The position numbers and the translations under genes are program-made. Positions 1-5,808 of a stretch of 5,808 nucleotides of DNA are shown in pieces. Origin of the DNA: Crocinitomicaceae bacterium (GTDB taxonomy: Bacteria; Bacteroidota; Bacteroidia; Flavobacteriales_D; Crocinitomicaceae). The stretch spans positions 1 to 5,808 of the forward strand of contig NZQU01000103.1 of assembly GCA_002696025.1 (NCBI GenBank). The letters are read 5' to 3'. Positions within the stretch are counted from its first letter, which is position 1, and each line of letters starts with the position of its first letter. Under the pieces are notes generated by a model. That model was not told the DNA's origin, did not search any database, and was given only the letters and a program-made list of their open reading frames with translations.

Positions 1-1890
1 TTTAATGCTCATGCATATATGGGTGCAATTTTATTTCCAATAGGTACAACCGTTGCAGAATATGCAGATCATCATGATTATTTTCAGGATCTTGGAAATG
101 AAATGGTCGTAGAAAATGGATACTCTGCGATTAAGAGTTCTGGACTTTATCCTGCATCAGGTGATTCTGATGACTACATGTACAAAGATGACATTGGGGT
201 TGGTATGAAAGATACAATTTTTGCATACACGCCTGAAGTTGGAACTGCATTTTGGCAACCGCAAGCAGAAATTGAGTCAACATGTGCAAATATGGTTTAT
301 TCAAATATGGTATTAAGTCACATGCCTCACAAATATCTCGTTGTTAACGAAACCGATCCTTCAACTATAGCAACAACATCAGGGAATTTCAATCATGAAG
401 TGCAGAGGCTTGGTTTGGAGAACGGTGTTATTGATGTTTCTATTGAACCAATTCTTAATGTTCAAACTGTTGGAAATAGCGTTAGCTATAACATCAATCT
501 TAGAGAAACTGCTTCTGGAACTATTTCTTACACCTTAAATCCATCAATTCAATTTGGTGATGAAATAAAGTACATTCTTAAAACAGACAATGGTTCATGG
601 GTAAAAAAAGATACAATTATCAAAACATATGGAGCTATAGCTTTACAAATAGTTGAAGATGCCAATAATACAACAAACTGGACAGGAAACTGGTCAACAA
701 CCAATGCAACCTATGTATCTCCTAGTAAATCTTTCACTGATTCACCAAATGGAAACTACAATAATAACTCTACTAAAACAATGATGTACTCATCTGATAT
801 TGATTTATCAAATGCCAGTTCTGCAATGGCTTCATTCTACGCTAAATGGGACATTGAAGCAGATTATGATTACACTCAGTTCCAGGTTTCTACTGATAAT
901 GGAAACACTTGGATTGGACAATGTGGTAATTATACTGTACCTGGAACCAATGCAAATGGAAGTGTACAGCCAAATAACGAACCTGTATACGAGGGAACTC
1001 AAGCAACATGGGTTTTAGAGGAAATAAGTCTTAGCGACTATTTAGGACAAATCATTAAAGTACGTTTTATTCTTGAAGCCGATGGAGGTGTCAAAGAAGA
1101 CGGCTTTTATTTTGATGATTTTAAAATCTTTTATAATAATGGTTCAGGAAATCAGGCTCCTGTTGCCAATTTCACTGTTAATTCAAGCAGTATTTGTTTA
1201 GGTGATGTAGTTAGTTTTACTGACTTTTCAAATAACATTCCTAATTCTTGGAACTGGAACTTTGGAGATGGAGTTACATCAACCGATCAAAACCCCACAC
1301 ATATTTATACATCTCCAGGTACCTATTCTGTTAGTTTAGTTGTTAGTAATTCCGTAGGAAATGATAGCTATCAATACAACTATATTTATGTTCATGCAAT
1401 TCCTAATGTAACTTTAAGTTCAAACCTCTCTAATGATACAGTCTGTTTGTATGGAGATCCTGTCAACCTTACTGTTACCCCCTCAAATAGCAATATTAAT
1501 GGTGCTGGAGTCTCTAATGGCTCTTTTAACCCATCAATTGCTGGGCCAGGATCACATACCATTACAGCTACCTATCAAGATTCAAACTCATGTACTGGAA
1601 CTGCTGTAATAAATATCTATGTTGATGAATGTTTAAGTATTAATTCTGTTAATGCAGACCTAATCAAAGTCATTCCAAACCCTAATAACGGTTCATTTGC
1701 TATTAAAGGGCTTAAAAACGGAGAAAAGTATTCAATATATGATATCAATGGAAAAGCAATTTATTATGGCAGCCATCATGCAAATACGCCAATAATCAAT
1801 CCAGATGGTATCATTAGTAATGGAATTTACTATCTAAGGGTTCATAATGAAAAGAATTTCATACAAGTTAAGTTTATAGTTTACAAATAA
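1..1890 (+). CDS. Secreted M14 zinc carboxypeptidase with MAM-like, PKD, Ig-like and T9SS sorting domains (5' end outside window)
   Basis: This is the C-terminal part of a large exported metallocarboxypeptidase that would release C-terminal residues from peptides outside the cell. The frame is open from base 1, so the ATG at 19 is internal; residues here are counted from base 1 (629 visible). Residues 1-120 are the end of the M14 fold. His4 in 'NAHAY' fits the third zinc ligand, 'SDDYMY' (Tyr61) fits the substrate-capping Tyr, and Glu79 in 'AYTPEVG' fits the catalytic Glu. The HxxE zinc site and substrate Arg lie off the window. Next come a beta-sandwich (about 136-212), a MAM/immune-inhibitor-A-like jelly roll (about 217-377, with 'FTDSPNGNY' and 'DGFYFDDF'), a PKD domain (about 386-465, 'WNWNFGDG'), an Ig-like domain (about 466-544) and a type A T9SS tail (about 550-629, 'IPNPNNGSF'). 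The tail predicts export by type IX secretion, with release or surface anchoring. The serine hydrolase gene follows 13 bases downstream and may be co-transcribed. Family assignment is firm; substrate specificity is unknown. Confidence 0.93.
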   Translation, partial: FNAHAYMGAILFPIGTTVAEYADHHDYFQDLGNEMVVENGYSAIKSSGLYPASGDSDDYMYKDDIGVGMKDTIFAYTPEVGTAFWQPQAEIESTCANMVYSNMVLSHMPHKYLVVNETDPSTIATTSGNFNHEVQRLGLENGVIDVSIEPILNVQTVGNSVSYNINLRETASGTISYTLNPSIQFGDEIKYILKTDNGSWVKKDTIIKTYGAIALQIVEDANNTTNWTGNWSTTNATYVSPSKSFTDSPNGNYNNNSTKTMMYSSDIDLSNASSAMASFYAKWDIEADYDYTQFQVSTDNGNTWIGQCGNYTVPGTNANGSVQPNNEPVYEGTQATWVLEEISLSDYLGQIIKVRFILEADGGVKEDGFYFDDFKIFYNNGSGNQAPVANFTVNSSSICLGDVVSFTDFSNNIPNSWNWNFGDGVTSTDQNPTHIYTSPGTYSVSLVVSNSVGNDSYQYNYIYVHAIPNVTLSSNLSNDTVCLYGDPVNLTVTPSNSNINGAGVSNGSFNPSIAGPGSHTITATYQDSNSCTGTAVINIYVDECLSINSVNADLIKVIPNPNNGSFAIKGLKNGEKYSIYDINGKAIYYGSHHANTPIINPDGIISNGIYYLRVHNEKNFIQVKFIVYK

Positions 1891-1903
1891 TTATAAAAAT
1901 TTA

Positions 1904-3019
1904 ATGAAACTTATTTATAAGTTACTTCTTTATTCATTATTTTCAATTTTAATTGTTTCTTGTGTACCTATAAGTTCATTATTTCTTTTTCATCCTGATA
2001 AAAAGGATATCAAACGTTTTCCTTATAAAAAAATCAATCCTTCAGGAAATTGTTCTACGTTTAAAAGGTCATTAGATAATTATGGGAAAGAAATAATGAT
2101 CAATGATTGTTCAAACGGAAGACCAAACTTTATTAGTATTGAAGACTTTACACCTACACACAATGTAAGAAGCTTTCTTATCATACAAAATGATACAATT
2201 AAATATGAATATTATGGTCAGGGCACTGATAAAAACACCTTACACCCTTCTTATTCATTAGCAAAATCATTTATTTCTGCATTAGTTGGAATTGCTATAG
2301 ATGAAGGATTTATTAAAAGTAATAATGATTTTGTTTATGAATACCTACCTCATCTTAGTGAACATGAATATTATAAACAACTTAAAATAAGTCACCTTTT
2401 GGATCACACATCAGGAATCAAAAATGACATCAAAATTGATGCACATATTTATTATGGAGCAGACATATACAAAGGACTAAATAAATTAAATTTTAATTAT
2501 AAGCCCGGAACAAAACAAGAGTATATAAATGTCAACTCTCAAATACTTGGCTTGGTAATAAAACAAGCGACAAAAAAATCACCAGCAATATATCTTCAAG
2601 AAAAAATTTGGGAGCCATTAAACATGTGTAATCATGCTATTTGGTCAACAGATAAAAAAAACAAAATTGAAAAAACATTTTGTTGTTTAGGTGCTACATC
2701 AATTGACTATGCAAAATTTGGAAATCTATATTTAAATAATGGAAAATACAATGATAATCAAATAATTAGCAAACAATGGATAAACAAAACAATTAAATAT
2801 AATACCAATAAAGGAAGTAATAAATATTATAATAAATCTTGGTACTTAGGTTTAGAGAAATATGGAGATTTTATGGCCAAAGGTTTATACAAGCAATATA
2901 TTTATTTAAACCCAAATAAAAACTTAATCATTGTAATTTTAAATAATAGAGAGGACAAAGTTAAATCCGAAAAGGTTAAATGGATTTATATATTAAGACA
3001 GATTTCAGATCAACTTTAA
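1904..3019 (+). CDS. Serine hydrolase lipoprotein, beta-lactamase/class C PBP superfamily
   Basis: This is a 371-residue member of the serine beta-lactamase/penicillin-binding superfamily (beta-lactamase family PF00144 type), which includes esterases, D-aminopeptidases and PBP-like enzymes. The N-terminus has a hydrophobic segment and a lipobox ending at Cys20 ('IVSC'), so it should be a lipoprotein. The nucleophile motif SxxK is 'SLAK' at 118-121, within 'SYSLAKSF'. The 'LLDHTSGI' segment at 165-172 is typical of the family, and 'YIN' at 207-209 is the YxN motif. The third motif (KTG/HxG class) should fall at 'GLYKQ' (327-331), where the usual second Gly before Gln is Lys330; this is atypical. 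The protein is rich in Lys, Asn and Ile. The ATG lies 13 bases after the carboxypeptidase stop, with no Shine-Dalgarno sequence, as is normal for Bacteroidota, so translation from a shared mRNA is likely. Antibiotic resistance should not be assumed; a peptidase or esterase role is at least as likely. Confidence 0.88.
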   Translation: MKLIYKLLLYSLFSILIVSCVPISSLFLFHPDKKDIKRFPYKKINPSGNCSTFKRSLDNYGKEIMINDCSNGRPNFISIEDFTPTHNVRSFLIIQNDTIKYEYYGQGTDKNTLHPSYSLAKSFISALVGIAIDEGFIKSNNDFVYEYLPHLSEHEYYKQLKISHLLDHTSGIKNDIKIDAHIYYGADIYKGLNKLNFNYKPGTKQEYINVNSQILGLVIKQATKKSPAIYLQEKIWEPLNMCNHAIWSTDKKNKIEKTFCCLGATSIDYAKFGNLYLNNGKYNDNQIISKQWINKTIKYNTNKGSNKYYNKSWYLGLEKYGDFMAKGLYKQYIYLNPNKNLIIVILNNREDKVKSEKVKWIYILRQISDQL

Positions 3020-3045
3020 AGAATCTATTTAACATAGTCTTCTTT
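3018..3045. terminator. Possible hairpin at the convergent gene junction
   Basis: An imperfect inverted repeat spans the stop codons of the two converging genes. AAAGAA (3018-3023) can pair with TTCTTT (3040-3045), and CTAT (3025-3028) with ATAG (3034-3037). A small internal bulge separates the two stems and the loop is five bases. It could act in both directions, but it is A+T-rich and has no clear U-run on either side, so a chance fold is possible. Confidence 0.25.
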
Positions 3046-3387
3046 CCAAACCAAAACACATTGATCATTACCTATTTTTGTATATCCTTGATTGTAACAG
3101 AAATAATATTTTTTACCTGTTTTGGTTTCAAAAATATTTGTGTAATAATGAAAATTAAAGCCCTCTTCAGCTAATGCTAGAGTATTTAATGAAATCTTAC
3201 CATTAGGATTTAATTTCTCAAGAATTCTTCTGTTTTTTCTTAGAATTGCATTGATTCTTCGGACGTAAGCATTGGCATCTTCATTTAATCTGTTGTTAAA
3301 GGTATTTCTACAGTAGTCACTACAAAACTTTTGATCCTTTCTTCCAGATAACTTATGTTTACATTCTTTACATTCTCTAACATCCAT
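3025..3387 (-). CDS. Small four-cysteine zinc-finger protein of unknown function
   Basis: This is a 120-residue basic protein with no signal peptide, so it is probably cytoplasmic. Cys6, Cys9, Cys22 and Cys26 form a C-x2-C-x12-C-x3-C pattern ('CKEC' and 'FCSDYC'), which should bind one structural zinc. A charged, probably helical stretch follows at about 35-60 ('RRINAILRKNRRILEKLNP'), then a segment rich in aromatics (about 77-102, with 'KKYYFCYNQGY'). From memory, not from a search, similar short proteins with the order zinc finger, 'LRKNRRIL' and 'GF.F.Y.TN' are common in Bacteroidota and are annotated as hypothetical. A nucleic-acid-binding role fits the fold and charge but is unproven. 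The start is the only in-frame ATG before an upstream stop. Its stop lies 5 bases from that of the convergent serine hydrolase. An antisense reading frame at 2980-3174 is treated as spurious. Confidence 0.85.
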   Translation of the reverse strand: MDVRECKECKHKLSGRKDQKFCSDYCRNTFNNRLNEDANAYVRRINAILRKNRRILEKLNPNGKISLNTLALAEEGFNFHYYTNIFETKTGKKYYFCYNQGYTKIGNDQCVLVWKEDYVK

Positions 3388-3512
3388 TGAAATGCATTTT
3401 ACATTTGTTTTAACAAGATAGTGAATTTAAAAAAGGAATCATAAAAATTAATTAAAGAATTATTAACAATTAAATAATAAATTTAATAAAAACAACTTAA
3501 ATATTTGATTTT
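3388..3512. other. A+T-rich intergenic stretch upstream of the zinc-finger gene
   Basis: This gap lies between the zinc-finger start and the terminator at 3513-3546 and should hold the promoter of the zinc-finger gene. I find no exact TAnnTTTG on the - strand. The nearest match is TATCTTG (3414-3420, read on the - strand), which lacks one T and has no clear -33 partner. No RNA gene, repeat or further coding frame is evident. Confidence 0.4.
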
Positions 3513-3546
3513 CAATAAAAAAGGAGTTGAATAATCAACTCCTTTT
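3513..3546 (-). terminator. Intrinsic terminator of the thioredoxin-fold gene
   Basis: A perfect 12-base inverted repeat, AAAAGGAGTTGA (3519-3530) and TCAACTCCTTTT (3535-3546), flanks a four-base loop. Read on the - strand, the stem is followed by a T-rich run (TTTTTTATT), the classic shape of a Rho-independent terminator. It begins 23 bases after the stop codon of the gene at 3570-4397. On the + strand the trailing T-run is only four bases, so activity in that direction would be weaker. Confidence 0.85.
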
Positions 3547-3569
3547 ATTAAAACGAAATTATTAATGAG

Positions 3570-4397
3570 TTACCTCACAACATTGAGCATTATTGGATTT
3601 GATAAAGAACCATTAATGTTTAATCTGATTAGATATTCACCTCGAGATAAGTTTGAAGTATTGATGTTAAATTCATTATTACCTTCAATCCCGTTAACAA
3701 CAAAAGAAGAAATATTCATTCCTATCATATTATAAATTTGAACATCTATATTTTGTGAAGAAAGAAGATCAACACTTAAAGTTGTACTCTGGTTGGCAGG
3801 ATTAGGATAAATCTTCATATTTTGAAATGCATAATCATCTGAGATACCACCTGTGCATGCTGCGGGTGTTGGATTAAAACCAGAAGAAGAAAAAGCAGAT
3901 TCAAAATCAGAAACAGCACTTATAGGCCATATATCTCCATTTTTAAGCTTCATATCTGCACCAATTAAACAATAAGTTGGATAAGCAGATGGATTAAATA
4001 CTGAATTTACGGCACCTGAGCCTCCATCACCACTAACTGCAGGGCAATGTGCAGAAGAACCACCATAAGTTTGTTCAAATTGTACAACCGCAGCATCATT
4101 GTCTTGACCTGTATTAATTGTTAAGCAAACAACATCACCTGTATTACAACCATATTTTTCATGTAATTCATTGAAAATTGGAGTTGTTTGTTGACAAGGG
4201 CCACAAGTTGTGAAGAAAAAATCTAAAACAACCCATTTACCAGCATTTGTGTAAGAACTCAAAGTATGGGAATTCCCATCAGTATCTGTAACTGTAAAAT
4301 CTGCAACAGTTTGACCAACAGAATAACCATTGATTTGAGAATTTGATGTAAAAGTTATAGCTACTATAGCTATCAAAGAAAGTAATTTTGTTTTCAT
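3570..4397 (-). CDS. Secreted thioredoxin-fold (TlpA/AhpC-like) protein with T9SS sorting domain
   Basis: This 275-residue protein is predicted to carry out thiol-disulfide exchange outside the inner membrane. An N-terminal signal peptide (about 1-21, ending 'TSNSQ') is followed by a thioredoxin-like domain (about 25-172). Cys65 and Cys68 form a canonical CGPC active site in 'FFTTCGPCQQ', and Pro140 in 'AYPTYCLIG' fits the conserved cis-Pro loop. 'GQTVADFTVTDTDG' near the start is typical of the TlpA/AhpC-TSA group. Cys84, Cys91, Cys118, Cys143 and Cys181 are extra, so structural disulfides are likely. A type A T9SS sorting domain occupies about 193-275 ('MKIYPNPANQSTTL' to the C-terminus), implying export across the outer membrane. 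It lies 95 bases downstream of the M14 peptidase gene on the same strand and ends at a strong hairpin terminator. Whether it acts as an oxidant, a reductant or a peroxiredoxin-like enzyme cannot be told from sequence. Confidence 0.92.
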   Translation of the reverse strand: MKTKLLSLIAIVAITFTSNSQINGYSVGQTVADFTVTDTDGNSHTLSSYTNAGKWVVLDFFFTTCGPCQQTTPIFNELHEKYGCNTGDVVCLTINTGQDNDAAVVQFEQTYGGSSAHCPAVSGDGGSGAVNSVFNPSAYPTYCLIGADMKLKNGDIWPISAVSDFESAFSSSGFNPTPAACTGGISDDYAFQNMKIYPNPANQSTTLSVDLLSSQNIDVQIYNMIGMNISSFVVNGIEGNNEFNINTSNLSRGEYLIRLNINGSLSNPIMLNVVR

Positions 4398-4429
4398 GTG
4401 TTTTTAATTTATTTATTGGTTTAAGGGAA

Positions 4430-4437
4430 TAAATATA
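4430..4437 (-). promoter_or_regulatory. Possible -7 element for the thioredoxin-fold gene
   Basis: On the - strand this reads TATATTTA, one base from the Bacteroidota consensus TAnnTTTG, and it lies about 32 bases before the start codon. No convincing TTG -33 element was found, and matches of this quality occur by chance in A+T-rich DNA. The 95-base gap to the upstream gene makes an independent promoter reasonable. Confidence 0.22.
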
Positions 4438-4492
4438 TAAATAAATTAAGAAAATGTTTGGATTCTTTATAAGTATAGGTAGTTAACTGAAA

Positions 4493-5560
4493 TTAGTTTT
4501 CACTCTTGTTTAATGTAAATGATTTACTTATCGATAAAATTTTCTTTTTTCTAAGAAAAACTTCTTTTATATAAACCATAGGTATTTGCTTTGATTTACT
4601 CCAAACCAATTTATTAAACAAAGAATCTGCATATTGTTTTCTGTTGTTGTCAGATTTAGAAAGCTCGACACAACTACCCGGTAAGCCCATTTTGGCTCGA
4701 ACATAATTCTCTAATCCACAACCGTATGTTTCTGGATTTTGGGACACACCAACTTCTTCAAAACCACTTACCTCAAGAACCTTATTATTTATTTCAGTAT
4801 CCAAACCATCAAACATTTCATGTGTTTTTGCATCTGCCCAATAAACCAAATCACCTTTAGTATGATATGATATAGTCATTAATGGCCTTAAACTTTGAAC
4901 AAACTTCTGTATGTATTGAGTTTCAATAGGCTCTGCTGGGTAATTTCCCTTAAAATCTTCTGAAGCAGGAGTCTCTTCTCCTTTTCCACCATGCTTCACA
5001 TGATGATTTCCATCATCAAAAGAATCATTAAGATCAATCCCTTTTCCATTTGCTTTCCACTCTGCAAAGGTCTCTTTAATAATCATATTACAGACATCAT
5101 ACCTGTGCTTTTCAATCCCCTCCCAATCTTCATGTGCAATTTTTAAACCATCAGGGTTGGCTAATGGAAAAATATAGATATCCAATGAGTCTAAATATAA
5201 TTTAGCATTGGGGTAAAGATTAGACTCACCATTTATTGACATAAGGTAAAGATTCATAAATTTCATTACAAGCTTTGAACTGTAATCTTCTCTAGCATGA
5301 ATATTTCCAACCATCAAAATAGAATACTTGCTTTTTTGTTTTCGACCAATTCTGACTACTTTTAATGGAATTCCAAATTCTGAATACCCTATCTGCATTG
5401 GAAAAACATAGTTATCATACTTTTTGGATAAATAATCCAAATCCTCCAAAATCATAGAACATTTATACTTCTCATCATCTTCAATAACATAACTAATATC
5501 TTGAGAGAATAAACAAAAAACATTAAGTAATATAAAGGCAAAAAACAAAGATTTAATCAT
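4493..5560 (-). CDS. Exported M14 metallopeptidase resembling gamma-D-glutamyl-diaminopimelate endopeptidases
   Basis: This 355-residue exported peptidase has a signal peptide (about 1-20, ending 'CLFSQ') and no T9SS tail, so a periplasmic location is likely. His88 and Glu91 form the HxxE zinc site in 'GNIHARED', 'NPDG' is at 135-138, His233 in 'SYHTKGDLVYW' is the third zinc ligand, and Glu299 in 'GSCVELS' is the likely catalytic Glu. The 'YHTKGDLVYW' segment and 'GNYPAEPIET' before it resemble the YqgT/ENP1-type branch, which cuts D-Glu-diaminopimelate bonds in murein peptides, so cell-wall peptide turnover is a reasonable inference. One key position is odd: 'GIDLNDSF' (174-181) replaces the usual NRN, so Asp179 stands where the substrate-binding Arg is expected. 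The reading frame is intact and the other catalytic residues are present. The gene follows a membrane-protein gene by 34 bases and precedes the thioredoxin-fold gene on the same strand. Confidence 0.9.
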   Translation of the reverse strand: MIKSLFFAFILLNVFCLFSQDISYVIEDDEKYKCSMILEDLDYLSKKYDNYVFPMQIGYSEFGIPLKVVRIGRKQKSKYSILMVGNIHAREDYSSKLVMKFMNLYLMSINGESNLYPNAKLYLDSLDIYIFPLANPDGLKIAHEDWEGIEKHRYDVCNMIIKETFAEWKANGKGIDLNDSFDDGNHHVKHGGKGEETPASEDFKGNYPAEPIETQYIQKFVQSLRPLMTISYHTKGDLVYWADAKTHEMFDGLDTEINNKVLEVSGFEEVGVSQNPETYGCGLENYVRAKMGLPGSCVELSKSDNNRKQYADSLFNKLVWSKSKQIPMVYIKEVFLRKKKILSISKSFTLNKSEN

Positions 5561-5578
5561 AGCTCGTTAAGTATTTGG

Positions 5579-5586
5579 CAAATCTA
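5579..5586 (-). promoter_or_regulatory. Bacteroidota-type -7 promoter element before the M14 peptidase gene
   Basis: On the - strand this reads TAGATTTG, an exact match to TAnnTTTG, placed 18 bases before the ATG at 5560, so the leader would be very short (about 11 bases). The nearest useful TTG (5612-5614) is 25 bases upstream, slightly longer than the usual spacing. The element lies in the 34-base gap after the upstream gene's stop codon, so the peptidase may have its own promoter in addition to any read-through. Confidence 0.42.
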
Positions 5587-5594
5587 ATCTTATA

Positions 5595-5808
5595 TCAACT
5601 AAAAATTATGCCAATACAAGTTAAAATTGAACAAGCAAAAGTGGATAGCGCTACTATTTTTAGTTCTGAATCTAATTTATAGGGTTCTGAGCATTTGTAA
5701 ACTCTCAATAAATGAAAAATCAAAGGAATATATGCTAGCAAACCAATATAAATAATATTGGAATACAATTTTATATAAGGATCAGCAAAAGATTCTGTTT
5801 GTGAAGGC
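5595..5808 (-). CDS. C-terminus of an integral membrane protein (5' end outside window)
   Basis: A - strand frame enters from the right edge and runs for 70 complete codons to a TGA at 5595-5597. It encodes two strongly hydrophobic segments, about residues 15-37 ('IIYIGLLAYIPLIFHLL') and 51-69 ('IVALSTFACSILTCIGII'), joined by a charged loop ('KCSEPYKLDSELK'). The chain ends directly after the second segment, so this should be the last two transmembrane helices of an inner-membrane protein. I do not recognise the family from this fragment. The stop is 34 bases before the start of the M14 peptidase gene on the same strand, so the two may share a transcript. The uninterrupted frame and two-helix pattern support a real gene; the fragment is short, so confidence is moderate. 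Confidence 0.62.
   Translation of the reverse strand, partial: PSQTESFADPYIKLYSNIIYIGLLAYIPLIFHLLRVYKCSEPYKLDSELKIVALSTFACSILTCIGIIFS

Noticed and set aside
19..21. ATG at 19 as the start of the carboxypeptidase
   Set aside because: The frame is open to base 1 and the codons before the ATG encode 'NAHAY', containing a zinc-ligand His, so the gene begins outside the window.
800..1018. 72-residue + strand reading frame
   Set aside because: It lies wholly inside the MAM-like domain of the carboxypeptidase in another frame and shows no recognisable domain.
2980..3174. 64-residue hydrophobic + strand reading frame
   Set aside because: It overlaps the end of the serine hydrolase and is antisense to the zinc-finger gene, whose cysteine pattern is far more convincing. 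The hydrophobic look comes from reading A-rich codons in reverse.
4398..4492. Terminator between the M14 peptidase and thioredoxin-fold genes
   Set aside because: Only a very short AACT/AGTT inverted repeat is present (about 4484-4498), with no stable stem or T-run.
5513..5515. Cys16 of the second M14 protein as a lipoprotein cysteine
   Set aside because: The residue before it is Phe, which does not fit a lipobox. A standard signal peptide ending 'FSQ' is more likely.
5608..5682. 24-codon + strand frame starting with ATG near the right edge
   Set aside because: It is very short and antisense to the open - strand frame with two transmembrane segments.

Overview
The window looks like ordinary chromosome from a Bacteroidota bacterium, most likely a member of Flavobacteriales or a close marine relative. 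The evidence is strong A+T bias (about one third G+C by eye), two proteins ending in type A C-terminal sorting domains of the type IX secretion system (T9SS), Gln-ended signal peptides ('FSQ', 'SNSQ'), start codons without Shine-Dalgarno sequences, and one exact match to the Bacteroidota -7 promoter element TAnnTTTG. I see no mobile element, CRISPR array, rRNA or tRNA.

Layout. (1) On the + strand, bases 1-1890 hold the 3' part of a large secreted M14 zinc carboxypeptidase. It enters the window just before its second zinc-ligand region and continues through a beta-sandwich, a MAM/immune-inhibitor-A-like domain, a PKD domain, an Ig-like domain and a T9SS tail. (2) Thirteen bases later, on the same strand, is a lipoprotein of the serine beta-lactamase/penicillin-binding superfamily (1904-3019). 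(3) Convergent with it, only 5 bases away, is a small four-cysteine zinc-finger protein on the - strand (3025-3387). (4) A further - strand series follows in transcription order from the right edge: the C-terminus of a membrane protein (5595-5808), an M14 peptidase resembling gamma-D-glutamyl-diaminopimelate endopeptidases (4493-5560), and a secreted thioredoxin-fold protein with a T9SS tail (3570-4397). A strong hairpin terminator (3513-3546) closes this series.

How the genes fit together. Five of the six gene products are predicted to work in or beyond the inner membrane: two M14 metallopeptidases, a serine hydrolase lipoprotein, a secreted thiol-disulfide protein and a membrane protein. 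Peptide or cell-wall breakdown and envelope maintenance are plausible themes, but nothing in the sequence proves a shared pathway. I did not find a clearly new system. The points most worth a second look are the Asp in place of the usual substrate-binding Arg in the second M14 enzyme, the altered third motif of the serine hydrolase, the small zinc-finger family of unknown role, and the T9SS-exported CGPC thioredoxin.
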